Positions 52,064 through 60,316 of a stretch of 64,000 nucleotides of DNA are shown one piece after another. The notes beneath the pieces were generated by a model, which worked only from the letters and a program-made list of their open reading frames with translations, searched no databases and had not been told where the DNA came from. Source of the DNA: Mycolicibacterium lutetiense (GTDB taxonomy: Bacteria; Actinomycetota; Actinomycetes; Mycobacteriales; Mycobacteriaceae); NCBI RefSeq assembly GCF_017876775.1, contig NZ_JAGIOP010000002.1, positions 310,001 to 374,000 on the forward strand, in the 5' to 3' direction. The translations under genes were made by a program, and so were the position numbers. The first letter of the stretch is position 1; each line of letters begins with the position of its first letter.

Positions 52064-52492
52064 ATGGCGGGATGGGACAAATATGTGAAGCGCTGGCGCA
52101 CAGCGCTTCACGTCATCGTGTCGGCGTTGATAGTTGCCATCCCCGGGCTCGTCATCACTCCCGTAGCCCATGCGGCTGCGCCTGCGGCGAGGATATGGGT
52201 GTCATCGACATGGCAAACCGGTTTCATCGGCCACTTCACGATCGTCAACTCGAGTCCGGTGCCGCTATCGGATTGGAAGCTCGAATTCGACTTGCCGATG
52301 GGGGAATCCGTCTCGCACACGTGGAGTAGCAATCTCACGCGGTATGGCACGCACTATGTGCTCACGCCCGCGAATTGGAATCGCATCATCGCACCCGGCG
52401 GTACCGCCACCGGCGGCCTCAGAGGCGTGTTGTCTGGCTCGTACGTACCACCGTCGAATTGCGTGCTCAACGGACAGTATTTGTGCACCTAG
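52064..52492 (+). CDS. Secreted CBM2 (cellulose-binding) protein without catalytic domain
   Basis: This 142-residue protein has a signal peptide (about 10-37, ending AHAAA) followed by a family 2 carbohydrate-binding module (about 42-142): WQTGFIGHFTIVNSSPVPLSDWKLEFDL, VSHTWSSN, LTPANWNRIIAPGGTATGG and a Cys near the end. The surface Trp residues suit binding to cellulose or chitin. No enzyme domain is attached; similar CBM2-only exported proteins occur in M. tuberculosis. The start is ATG 52064, or ATG 52019 with 15 extra residues. Confidence 0.83.
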   Translation: MAGWDKYVKRWRTALHVIVSALIVAIPGLVITPVAHAAAPAARIWVSSTWQTGFIGHFTIVNSSPVPLSDWKLEFDLPMGESVSHTWSSNLTRYGTHYVLTPANWNRIIAPGGTATGGLRGVLSGSYVPPSNCVLNGQYLCT

Positions 52493-52903
52493 CGGGCCTG
52501 TTGGCAAACGAATAGCCGAGCGTCATTCATGCGTGCCCTGGCCGTTGATGATCGAACCCATACTGGGATTTTGCCAGATCCCAGATGTTCCATTACAGTT
52601 CTCGGCTAATTACTACACCGCTGTAGTGCCAGGTAAAGTGGCGTCGATCACATTCTGGCAATAAGGGTGGTAGTTGCCACAAATGTGACGTGTCGGCGGC
52701 GGGCTGACCTTGGCGTCGCCTCGGCTGTAACGCACGCAGCAAATGTTTACTCGCGCGCATTTGGTCGGATCGGCGCTTGGTCGCCGCAGAGCGACCAGTG
52801 CACGGTCCATCCCTGTCTTCTTGGCGCCCAGAAGCGCGGTGAGAGGGGTGTTCGTGTCTGACACGGCTCCACACCCTCAAACCCCACAGAAGCGAGTAAG
52901 ACC
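52493..52903. promoter_or_regulatory. Intergenic region with two strong dyads
   Basis: This 411-base gap has no convincing gene. It holds ACTACA-CCGC-TGTAGT (52612-52627) and a long interrupted hairpin at 52648-52688: TCACATT-C-TGGCAA, 12-base loop, TTGCCA-CA-AATGTGA. The hairpin may end the CBM2 transcript or form an RNA element; the shorter dyad resembles a TACA/TGTA operator but with a 4-base centre. Confidence 0.5.
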
Positions 52904-53584
52904 ATGCCGAAGCTCGGCGGACCAATCCAGACGTTCGGAAAACAGAGACAAGTGAAGAAGATCATCACCGCTGTTCTCGTCGTCACCGGCGTCGGGGGTG
53001 CCACTCTGCTTTCCGCTCCGACGGACCGGCATGCGGCGGTCGCGGTTGACCAACCCCCGGCGGGGGAGACAGTCACCAAACAGGCCGCGGTCATCCCGCC
53101 GAGACCAGTGGTCGTGACCAAAGACTCCACCGCGCAGGACATCGTCAAGGCCATCGTGAGCCAGGGCCGAGCCGCCAAGCTGAGCGAAGATCAGATCAAG
53201 ACCATCATCGCCACCGCAAAAATCGAGTCGACGTTCCGTCCGACCGCATCCGGCGGCGTGCAGGCCTATGGCGGCCCAGGGGGCGCGGCGGATGAGGTCA
53301 TCGGCCTGTTCCAGGAGAAGGCCAGTTTCGGCACCGTCGCCGAGCGCCAAGACCCCAACAAGTCGATCGCCCGGTTCATCGCTCGGTTCACTGAGGCGTC
53401 CAAGAAGTACGGCATCAACGGCGACAGTGTGCTGGCGGCCACGCTGGCCCAGAACCCACAGCTGCTCAAGTACCGCGGCGGCGGCGTCGGAACTCACTAC
53501 TACAACACCGTCAAGGCCGCGATGAGTGCTGCCGCAGACATGTACAGCCACGCTGTCAGCGCCCCGCTGCAACCGGTGACCTAA
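52904..53584 (+). CDS. Secreted lysozyme/transglycosylase-like protein
   Basis: This 226-residue protein has a basic N-terminus and hydrophobic segment (about 18-36) indicating export. The C-terminal domain (about 75-215) resembles a lysozyme-like hydrolase fold: IIATAKIESTFRPTASGG with candidate catalytic Glu in KIEST, VIGLFQEKASFGT, IARFIARFTEASKKYG and AATLAQNPQLLKYRG. Activity on peptidoglycan is inferred from this pattern. It is preceded by a 411-base non-coding gap. Confidence 0.72.
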   Translation: MPKLGGPIQTFGKQRQVKKIITAVLVVTGVGGATLLSAPTDRHAAVAVDQPPAGETVTKQAAVIPPRPVVVTKDSTAQDIVKAIVSQGRAAKLSEDQIKTIIATAKIESTFRPTASGGVQAYGGPGGAADEVIGLFQEKASFGTVAERQDPNKSIARFIARFTEASKKYGINGDSVLAATLAQNPQLLKYRGGGVGTHYYNTVKAAMSAAADMYSHAVSAPLQPVT

Positions 53585-53602
53585 CCCTTCACGTCCAACC
53601 CG

Positions 53603-53746
53603 TCAGACCGACTTGGTGATGCCGTAATAGGCGACCACATCGTCGGTGTCGGTGGTGGAGCTGGTAAGCGTCGTGTGGAGCCAGGAGGGGCTGCCGACGT
53701 CGCCGTCCGGCGGCGGTGGCAGATCACGATCTCCTGCGCTACTCAA
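53603..53746 (-). CDS. Possible 47-residue ORF or gene remnant
   Basis: The minus-strand frame from TTG 53746 to TGA 53603 encodes a 47-residue acidic sequence including LPPPPDGDVGSPSWLH and DDVVAYYGITKSV. Its composition looks protein-like, but there is no ribosome site and a TAA lies just upstream in frame. It may be the end of a lost gene. No family recognised. Confidence 0.3.
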   Translation of the reverse strand: MSSAGDRDLPPPPDGDVGSPSWLHTTLTSSTTDTDDVVAYYGITKSV

Positions 53747-53829
53747 GTGGTTCGGTTATAGTCCCGGCCGGGCGAGGGTTCAGCCGCAACTTGAACCCAC
53801 ACCACACGAAGACGCGGGAGGGAAAACCC

Positions 53830-54438
53830 ATGAGGATGAACGCATACCGCCACACGGCCGTCGTCGGCCTGGCCACCGTCGCACTGATCACTGCGGGCTG
53901 CAGCAACGGCACAGGCGTCGACGCATCGGCGCCGCCTCAGGTCGAATTGATCGTCACCTCCGCGACCGAAGCCCCTGCGCAACCCGAAGAGGTGAAGCTG
54001 ATGGGGGAAAGGGATGTCGAGGTTACGCTGACCGGCCCGATCGCTGCCAAGTACTCGTCGGCAACCGAGGATCAGAAGGATGCTCTCGGCAAGCCGCTGA
54101 CGGGTGACCGCAACGCGGGGGCACGGGAGAGCGGAGTGGCTTTCCAGCAGTTCCAGGGTGGCGTGATCACCGCCAAGAACGACGAGGCGGGCACGCCTGC
54201 CTATATCACCTGGGGCAAGATCCGGGAGGCCTGGAATGTCCCACGCGACAAGGATGGCGTGCCTGCGGTCACCGGCGATAACGGCTCGGTGGGTCCGTTG
54301 GGCGCCCCCACCAGCGACGAGAGTGCCGTCGATGGTCTGCTCGTGGAGACGTTCGACCACGGCAAGGTCACGTACAACTCGAAGACCCGTCAGGTCGAGG
54401 TGACGGTCAACGGCAAGGTCGTACCGTCCGGGCTGTAG
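53830..54438 (+). CDS. LGFP-repeat lipoprotein
   Basis: This protein of about 202 residues has a signal peptide ending in lipobox ITAGC (Cys 24), then two LGFP-type repeats: LGKPLTGDRNAG with FQGGVITA and WGKIREAWN (about 95-145), and VGPLGAPTSDESAVDG with FDHGKVTYN (about 158-190). LGFP repeats bind the mycobacterial cell wall. GAGGGAAAA lies before ATG 53830. Confidence 0.87.
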   Translation: MRMNAYRHTAVVGLATVALITAGCSNGTGVDASAPPQVELIVTSATEAPAQPEEVKLMGERDVEVTLTGPIAAKYSSATEDQKDALGKPLTGDRNAGARESGVAFQQFQGGVITAKNDEAGTPAYITWGKIREAWNVPRDKDGVPAVTGDNGSVGPLGAPTSDESAVDGLLVETFDHGKVTYNSKTRQVEVTVNGKVVPSGL

Positions 54439-54580
54439 ACACGACCCTCGAACTGCACGCGGATCGCTGAATGTGTTGCAGGCATGGGGGTTTCGTTTCG
54501 GCGTGCGGGGGACCGGCCATCTGCCCGCCCCGAGACGGAACTTGAGCTGTCATGTCGGACCGGCGCGGTAACATCTCGGC

Positions 54581-54853
54581 GTGTGGTGGACGGAGCTGGC
54601 AGAGGAGTCCTGGGACGCGCTGTTTGAGCCGCACCATCGGATGGCGATGGTGTTGCGTGCCAGGGAGGTCCTCGACGAGGTCGAGTTCCAGTCCCGCACC
54701 GCGTGGGCGGCCGCAGAACCGGTCGCGTTGGCTGGGGTCGTTCGGAAGATCCGTCGCACCCTGATCGAAGCCGGGACGCCGGGCCTGTGGATCTATTGGT
54801 CGCTCGATGCCGATAAGGGCGCGATCGTGCTTGATTTCGTCTTCGCCGACTGA
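54581..54853 (+). CDS. Small conserved hypothetical protein
   Basis: This 90-residue protein starts with GTG 54581. TAACAT at 54569-54574 is a -10 only 6 bases before the start, so the message is probably leaderless. The sequence is Trp-rich at its start (MWWTELAEESWDALFE) and ends IVLDFVFAD. No recognised domain. It converges on the palm-domain gene (9 bases between stop codons). Confidence 0.65.
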   Translation: MWWTELAEESWDALFEPHHRMAMVLRAREVLDEVEFQSRTAWAAAEPVALAGVVRKIRRTLIEAGTPGLWIYWSLDADKGAIVLDFVFAD

Positions 54854-54862
54854 CGGCTCTGA

Positions 54863-55615
54863 TCAGTCTGCGGAGCTTGCGGCATCAAGTGCGGCGAATT
54901 GCGTTGCGGTCCAATCCCACTTGCTGCGTGCCGTGGCGCCGGACTGGCTCAACCCGGCGGCGGTGACGGTCCTCAACTGCTCCAGATACTGCGTGCGAGC
55001 GGGCGGGGTAGGGCATTCGGCGCGCATGAAGTCGATCGCGCGAGCGACACCGACGGTTCTGCCGTTTTCCACGAGAGGCTCGGGCGGCAACAATGCCACC
55101 ACGTCCTCGCCCGCGAGCGCGACAACGTCGTCGGAGATCGCAATGCGCGGGCTCACGGCGCTGCCTTCCAGGCGGTAGGCCTCGACGAGTGCGGGCCCGA
55201 AGATCATGTCCTGGCTGTGGAAGCAGTCACCGACGGCCGCCCCACCGCGGCACAGGATTCCGAAGTCGCGCAGATAGTAGAGCTGAATGCCGGCCAATAG
55301 CCGCAGTAGCTGGCAGACGGCCCGTTTGGCGCCGGCGGCGTCTAGGCCTGTCAACGGGATCGATGCGCCGATGTTGTCGGAGAAATAGACGGTCCGCACG
55401 GCGTTTCCCGGTTGGGCCTGTGCCACCTTGTGCTGCAGGTCAACCATGTAGGCCAGTGCGTTGAGGAACGTGTCGCTGGCGGCGAAATTCTTGGCGCCGA
55501 GAGTGTCGACGAACCCGACCGCGCAATGCGTATAGCTACGTCCGCCACGGGCCAACGGGTTTGTCGGTCCTGGGAACGGTCGTTCTGAGGGCAGTGACCC
55601 GCTGCCTTCAGGCAC
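54863..55615 (-). CDS. Nucleotide-cyclase-like (palm) domain protein
   Basis: This protein of about 250 residues resembles a class III cyclase/palm domain. An Asp follows the first strand (VGFVDTLGAKNF, Asp 37) and another lies in VYFSDNIG (Asp 80), about 43 residues apart, as metal-binding Asps are in class III cyclases. GILCRGGAAVGDCFHS (about 119-134) and FGPALVEAYRLE follow. Proteins of this pattern are widespread but usually unannotated. Whether it makes a cyclic nucleotide is unknown. GTG 55615 is the chosen start, overlapping the AbrB-like stop by 8 bases; ATG 55678 is an alternative. Confidence 0.6.
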   Translation of the reverse strand: MPEGSGSLPSERPFPGPTNPLARGGRSYTHCAVGFVDTLGAKNFAASDTFLNALAYMVDLQHKVAQAQPGNAVRTVYFSDNIGASIPLTGLDAAGAKRAVCQLLRLLAGIQLYYLRDFGILCRGGAAVGDCFHSQDMIFGPALVEAYRLEGSAVSPRIAISDDVVALAGEDVVALLPPEPLVENGRTVGVARAIDFMRAECPTPPARTQYLEQLRTVTAAGLSQSGATARSKWDWTATQFAALDAASSAD

Positions 55616-55937
55616 GCCGGCGGGCGGCCGTGGTGCGGGATCGGCGGGCAGGTGCCTGGGTCGTGGCCGACGGGGCATCCTCCGGTTGGGGACGCGAACG
55701 TTCCGGGCGTGGGCGCAGATCACCGGCGTCGGCAAGGGCAACCGCCTTGCGTAGACGGTCGGCAATCATCGTGACGGGCACGCTGACCACGGGCGTCAGC
55801 GTGAGCACGCCCATGTCGTCTTCCTCTACTCGGTAGCGGCGGTGGCCGGGCTTGCCGGCTTTACCCAAGGTGACTCGGCGCCGCGGGTCGACCTCGACCT
55901 CGGTGACGAAATGCCTGGCGGGTTGCGGGCTGCTCAT
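55608..55937 (-). CDS. AbrB-like small basic protein, partner of the palm-domain gene
   Basis: This protein of about 109 residues has an N-terminal segment EVDPRRRVTLGKAGKP and YRVEEDDMGVLTLTPVVSVP that resembles a SpoVT/AbrB-type swapped-hairpin DNA-binding domain, and a disordered Arg/Pro-rich tail. It may autoregulate the cassette. AGGAGG lies 6 bases before ATG 55937. Upstream are three TACCCA/TGGGTA words. The downstream palm-domain gene overlaps it, suggesting coupled translation. Confidence 0.6.
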   Translation of the reverse strand: MSSPQPARHFVTEVEVDPRRRVTLGKAGKPGHRRYRVEEDDMGVLTLTPVVSVPVTMIADRLRKAVALADAGDLRPRPERSRPQPEDAPSATTQAPARRSRTTAARRRA

Positions 55938-55959
55938 CATCCACCTCCTCACGCCATCC

Positions 55960-55990
55960 TACCCAATATGTAACAGATGGGTAGTACCCA
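55960..55990 (-). promoter_or_regulatory. Triple TACCCA/TGGGTA repeat in the cassette promoter
   Basis: TACCCA (55960-55965), TGGGTA (55978-55983) and TACCCA (55985-55990) form one inverted pair with a 12-base centre and one with a 1-base centre, 23-53 bases upstream of the AbrB-like start. It is probably an operator bound by that protein. Confidence 0.55.
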
Positions 55991-56020
55991 AATGGGGCAG
56001 AACCCACGTTCAGCCCGATT

Positions 56021-56755
56021 CTACGACCTGGTCGGCTGTGGAACGTTGCGTGAGAGCAGATTCGCTGTCTGGCACACCAGCTCGGCCAGGCGGGGGTGGC
56101 TGTCGGATGACATCCGTTCGGCCGGTCCACTGATCGCCACCACGCCGATCGGGCGACCGTCGACCTTGAACACCGGTGCGGCGATGGTCATGGAGGGGGC
56201 GTCCACCTCACTGCTGGCGGCGTAGCCACGCGCGCGGCATGCGTCGAGGAGGTGCAGGAACTCCGCATCAGGCGGTGCGCCGAGGAGTTCGGTCTGCCGT
56301 TCAATGCTCAAGAAAGGCAACAGGATGCGGCCGGTGGCGCTATCGCGCGCGGGGACGATGGCGCCGATGCGCGGCACCATACGCAGTTCCTGCCGACTCT
56401 CCGCTACCTGTGACACCACCAACTGCGGGCCGTCCGGTTCATTGAAGATCGCGGTTTCGCCGGTCTGCATCGCGAGCTGCTCGAGCGCCAACTGGATGTT
56501 GTGGCGCAGGTCGGACTTGGCGTGCGAGCTGTGGGCGATGTTCAGGATGCGCGGGGTCGTCTCCCACCGCGTCATCTGCTCCTCGCACGCCTGAATCCAA
56601 CCCTGATCCGACAGCGTCACGAGTGCGCGCTGCACCGCGCTTTTGTCGATTTCCAGCATCCGCGCCAGCGCTGCGACGCCGACAGGCTCGTTGGCGGCCA
56701 CCGCCTCGAACACGGTCAGTACCCGTGCAGCGGTGGAACTGCCCTTGACGGCCAT
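56021..56755 (-). CDS. IclR-family transcriptional regulator
   Basis: This 244-residue protein has an N-terminal winged HTH (about 8-70: VAALARMLEIDKSAVQRALVTL) and the C-terminal IclR effector domain (about 85-240) with PRIGAIVPARDSATGRILLPFL and TIAAPVFKVDGRPIGVVAIS. It probably controls the divergent TauD-family gene. The start is ATG 56755 with GAGGTGAG upstream, 85 bases from the TauD start, with a perfect dyad between. Confidence 0.92.
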   Translation of the reverse strand: MAVKGSSTAARVLTVFEAVAANEPVGVAALARMLEIDKSAVQRALVTLSDQGWIQACEEQMTRWETTPRILNIAHSSHAKSDLRHNIQLALEQLAMQTGETAIFNEPDGPQLVVSQVAESRQELRMVPRIGAIVPARDSATGRILLPFLSIERQTELLGAPPDAEFLHLLDACRARGYAASSEVDAPSMTIAAPVFKVDGRPIGVVAISGPAERMSSDSHPRLAELVCQTANLLSRNVPQPTRS

Positions 56756-56789
56756 CGGCTCACCTCGCTAATGTTAGATAGTGATTCAC

Positions 56790-56808
56790 CGTATCATATA
56801 TTGATACG
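56790..56808. promoter_or_regulatory. IclR-type operator dyad
   Basis: CGTATCA-TATAT-TGATACG is a perfect 7-bp inverted repeat with a 5-base centre, midway between the divergent IclR and TauD genes. Likely bound by the IclR protein. Confidence 0.65.
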
Positions 56809-56840
56809 TACTGGGCCCCGAACGGAGAAGGAAACGAGAG

Positions 56841-57797
56841 ATGTCACCCATCCACGTCAGACCCCTTCGGGACGACCTGTCGTTCGGCGCGCGGGTCACC
56901 GGCGTCACGCTCGCACTGCTGGAGGACCAACAGGTCCGCGACCGCCTCAGGCGCGTCTTTCACGAGCGCGGGATGATCCTGTTCGAGGAGGTCGAGCCCG
57001 ACGGCGGGCTGCAGGTGGAGATCAGCAAGGTTTTTGGCCCGCTGAAAGACCATCCGGTTCCCTCCGTGCCGCGAGCCGGGGGAGCGTTACACCCAGGCGT
57101 CATCGAAATCGGCCAGGCTCCGCGTGAGGGCAACATCGTCGAGGTCGACGGGAAAGAGGTGACTTCATGGCTGCCATGGCATTTCGACCATTGCTACAAC
57201 AACGAACTGAACCTGGCGGGCGTCCTGCGGTGCGTGACCGGTGTCAGTGAAGGGGGAGAAACCGGCTTCGCCGACGGCATCCACCTCTACAAGACTCTGT
57301 CGCCGAAATTGCGCAGGCAGATCGAGGACCGCAACATCCTCTACTCCCTGAACCTGCGCTTCGCCGAGATGCGCTTCGGCCTGGCCGATGGGTTCCGGGA
57401 GATCCAGCCGCACGTGCGCCTGCAGGCGACGATCGATTACGGCAAGAACCTTCCCCGTGCTATCCATCCCGCGGTGTGGATGCGCGACACCGGAGAGAAG
57501 GTGCTGCACATCTCGCCGTGGATGGCAGAAGGCATCGAAGGTGACGAGACGTCCGACGGGGACGAACTCCTCGAAGCGGTGTGCAGGGAGATGCTGGCCG
57601 GCCTCACGCCGTACTTCCACAAGTGGCGCCCCACTGACATGGTGATCTGGGACAACTTGCGGATGCTGCACGCCGTCAGTGGCCACGATCCAGACGAGCC
57701 GCGCACCATGCACCGCACCACGATCCAGGGGGACTACGGTCTGGGCTACTTCGAGGGCAACGTACAGGGCGACAAGATCCTCGAGATGACGGTCTGA
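56841..57797 (+). CDS. TauD/TfdA-family Fe(II)/2-oxoglutarate dioxygenase
   Basis: This 318-residue dioxygenase has the iron triad His114-x-Asp116 (LPWHFDHCYN) and a distal His 277 in MLHAVSGHDP, with Arg 288 or 292 (TMHRTTIQGD) to bind 2-oxoglutarate. Family members hydroxylate substrates such as taurine, phenoxyacids or alkyl sulfates; this substrate is unknown. GAGAAGGAAACGAG precedes ATG 56841. It is likely repressed by the divergent IclR protein and induced by its substrate. Confidence 0.9.
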   Translation: MSPIHVRPLRDDLSFGARVTGVTLALLEDQQVRDRLRRVFHERGMILFEEVEPDGGLQVEISKVFGPLKDHPVPSVPRAGGALHPGVIEIGQAPREGNIVEVDGKEVTSWLPWHFDHCYNNELNLAGVLRCVTGVSEGGETGFADGIHLYKTLSPKLRRQIEDRNILYSLNLRFAEMRFGLADGFREIQPHVRLQATIDYGKNLPRAIHPAVWMRDTGEKVLHISPWMAEGIEGDETSDGDELLEAVCREMLAGLTPYFHKWRPTDMVIWDNLRMLHAVSGHDPDEPRTMHRTTIQGDYGLGYFEGNVQGDKILEMTV

Positions 57798-57807
57798 ACG
57801 CGGCCGA

Positions 57808-58374
57808 TCAGTCGTGTTTCGTCTCGTAGCGCAGCAGTACCGTGCCACACGGGAAGGTGCGGTTCTCCAACAGTCGCAGCGAGATCCATGACGGCAGTGT
57901 CGGGAAGAACGGGGTGCCGCCACCCACGGCGGTGGGCGCGATCACGATCCGGTACTCATCGACCAAGCCGGCCTGCACAATCGGTGCGGCCAGCATCGCG
58001 CCGGCCACCTCCAGATTGCCCTCGGTTTCGGCTTTCAGCCTCGTCACCACCTCGACCGGGTCGCCGCGTTCCAAGCGGGAGTTCCAGTCGACCGACTCCA
58101 GGGTGCGCGAGAACACGACCTTGGGCATGTCGCGCCAGATCTGCGCGAAGTCGACGATCAGCGGGGTGGCGTCCGGAGCCTTGTCGGCGGTCGGCCAGTA
58201 CGCGGACATCAGTTCGTAGAGTCGCCGCCCGTAGAACGCCAGGGCGGTCTCCCGCTCGAAGTCGTTCCAGTACTGGTGCACCTCTTCGCTCGGATCCGAC
58301 CAGTCGATTTTGCCTTGTGCATCGGCGATGTAGCCGTCCACCGACACGTTGAAGCCATAGATGAGTTTGCCCAT
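57808..58374 (-). CDS. Dihydrofolate reductase-like (RibD C-terminal) protein
   Basis: This 188-residue protein has NVSVDGYIADAQGKIDWSDP at the start, FYGRRLYELMSAYWP, VVFSRTLESVDWNSRL, LEVAGAMLAAPIVQAGLVDEYRIVIAPTAVGGG and PFFPTLPS. These match the RibD C-terminal/DHFR-like family common in actinobacteria, an NADPH-binding reductase fold. ATG 58374 is chosen; the longer frame is Cys/Arg-rich and unlikely. Substrate unknown. Confidence 0.85.
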   Translation of the reverse strand: MGKLIYGFNVSVDGYIADAQGKIDWSDPSEEVHQYWNDFERETALAFYGRRLYELMSAYWPTADKAPDATPLIVDFAQIWRDMPKVVFSRTLESVDWNSRLERGDPVEVVTRLKAETEGNLEVAGAMLAAPIVQAGLVDEYRIVIAPTAVGGGTPFFPTLPSWISLRLLENRTFPCGTVLLRYETKHD

Positions 58375-58552
58375 GGACGGCAGACTGCACCGGAGGGCAA
58401 AACTCATCGCGATCGCGCACACATTGGTGCGACTTGTGTGATCCACGCCGTTACGAGCAACCCGATACCATGGAACACACCGTGCGAAAAGCCGGTCTGA
58501 GCAAAGCCGGCCGCGGACATACCGGGCCTGACGATATTTGAGGAACCGATCC

Positions 58553-60295
58553 ATGCAGGGCAAGACGCTGGTGCTGGGTGCCCTGAAGGGTCCCAGTGCG
58601 AGATGGCGTTCGCGTCGACGCCTGTTCCTGATCGTCGGCGTCCCGCTCGTTCTACTGGCATCGTTCTATGCCGCCGATCTGATGATCACCTCTGGAAAGG
58701 TTCCCCGCGGGGTGACCGCCGCCGGTGTTTCGCTCGGCGGACTGACACCTGAGGCCGCCGAGCAGCGCCTTCGCGAGGTGGTCGGCCCCCGTGCCGACCA
58801 CCCGATCCCGGTGACGGTGGCAACCACCGAAGCCGAGGTAGATCCGAACTCGATCGGCTTGACCATAGACTCGCGCGCCACGGTCGATCAGGCCGGCGCT
58901 CAACCACTGAACCCGATCACCCGGCTCATGTCGTTCGTCGTGGAGACCCCGATCGGCTTGGTCTCCTCAGTGGACGAACAGGCCCTGACCGCAACGCTCG
59001 AGGAACTCGGGTCGACCGTCGCCGAGGACCCGGTCGAGGGCTCCGTCGCTTTCGTCGACGGTCGCCCCGTGTCGACTGATCCACAGACCGGCCGACGCCT
59101 CGATGTCGCTGCCGCCACCGGTGTGTTCACCCGTGACTGGGCAAGCGGTCAGGCCGTGGCCCTGCCGATCGTGGAACTTGCGCCGAGCATCACCAGCGCC
59201 GACGTCGACACCGTCGTACGTGACATTGCTCAACCTGCAGTGTCCGGGCCGATCACCGTCGTCGGCGGCAAAGTCAACGGCAACGGCAACGGCAACGGCG
59301 AGGGGGGTGTCATCTCCGAGGACACGATCGCGGCGGCGCTGACCTTCCGTGCCGAGGACGGGCGCCTGGTGCCGGAAATCAACGAGAACCTGATCGTCGA
59401 CGAGCTCCGCCCCCAACTGGCGGCGTCGGAGACCCCGCTCCGCAACGCCGACATCGACTTCGCCGCCACACCGCCGGCCAAGGTTCCCGAGCAGGCTGGC
59501 CGCCGAGTCGACTACGACGCGACCCTTGACGATCTGCTGGCGGTTCTCACGAGCACCGACGACCGCGAGATCACTGCAAAGTATGTCGACGAGCGGCCGA
59601 CGTTCACCTTCGACCAGATCAATCAACTCGGCCCCATCGAAGTCATCGGCGAGTTTCAGACGAGCGGATTCTCCGGTGACTCCGGCAAGAACATCAGGCG
59701 CGCTGCCCAGCAGCTCGACGGCATCGTCATCAGGCCAGGAGAAACGTTCAGCCTCAACGCCGCAACCAATCCTCGCAACGCCGCGTCGGGCTATGTCGAG
59801 GCCGGAATCATCGAACACGGCAGGCCTGCACGCGGTGTCGGCGGCGGGGTGTCCCAGATAGCCACCACTCTCTTCAACGCCGGGTACTTCGCCGGCATGG
59901 AGGACATCGAGCACCACGAGCACAGCTACTACATCAGTCGGTACCCGGCCGGACGGGAAGCCACGGTGTTCGATGACGTGCTGGACGTCAAGTTCCGCAA
60001 CGACGGTCCGACGTCGGTGCAGATACAAACCGAGTGGACGTCGAGTTCCATCACCGTCCGGCTGGTCGGTATCAAACGCTACGAGGTGACGTCCTCGCAG
60101 AGCGGGCGCAGCCGCCCGACGAGCCCGCAGACCGTCCGGATCCCTGCCGGTGAAGCCTGCAGCTCCAGCGGCGGCGGGCCGGGGTTCACCATCACCGACA
60201 CCCGCACCCTGCGCGACATCGCCACCGGACAAACTCGCACCAATTCCCACACTGTCGTCTACGACCCCATACCCAAGGTCGTGTGCGGCGGCTGA
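58553..60295 (+). CDS. VanW-family membrane-anchored protein
   Basis: This protein of about 580 residues has one transmembrane helix (about 24-45), extracytoplasmic PG-binding_4-like repeats (VTAAGVSLGGLTPEAAEQRLRE, then around 200-340) and a C-terminal VanW domain (about 375-500): GFSGDSGKNIRRAAQQLDG, IRPGETFSLN and GVGGGVSQIATTLFNAGYFAG. VanW was first seen with vancomycin resistance genes; here no other van gene is present, so a peptidoglycan-linked role is inferred. A (CAACGG)4 tract at 59275-59298 encodes an Asn/Gly run. ATG 58553 has GAGGA upstream. Confidence 0.9.
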   Translation: MQGKTLVLGALKGPSARWRSRRRLFLIVGVPLVLLASFYAADLMITSGKVPRGVTAAGVSLGGLTPEAAEQRLREVVGPRADHPIPVTVATTEAEVDPNSIGLTIDSRATVDQAGAQPLNPITRLMSFVVETPIGLVSSVDEQALTATLEELGSTVAEDPVEGSVAFVDGRPVSTDPQTGRRLDVAAATGVFTRDWASGQAVALPIVELAPSITSADVDTVVRDIAQPAVSGPITVVGGKVNGNGNGNGEGGVISEDTIAAALTFRAEDGRLVPEINENLIVDELRPQLAASETPLRNADIDFAATPPAKVPEQAGRRVDYDATLDDLLAVLTSTDDREITAKYVDERPTFTFDQINQLGPIEVIGEFQTSGFSGDSGKNIRRAAQQLDGIVIRPGETFSLNAATNPRNAASGYVEAGIIEHGRPARGVGGGVSQIATTLFNAGYFAGMEDIEHHEHSYYISRYPAGREATVFDDVLDVKFRNDGPTSVQIQTEWTSSSITVRLVGIKRYEVTSSQSGRSRPTSPQTVRIPAGEACSSSGGGPGFTITDTRTLRDIATGQTRTNSHTVVYDPIPKVVCGG

Positions 60296-60316
60296 CGACC
60301 GCCGGTGCGTCCGTAG

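Noticed and set aside
52593..52925. A 110-codon minus-strand frame in the 411-base gap
   Set aside because: Arg/Ser-rich with no ribosome site, and it overlaps the start of the lysozyme-like gene in antisense.
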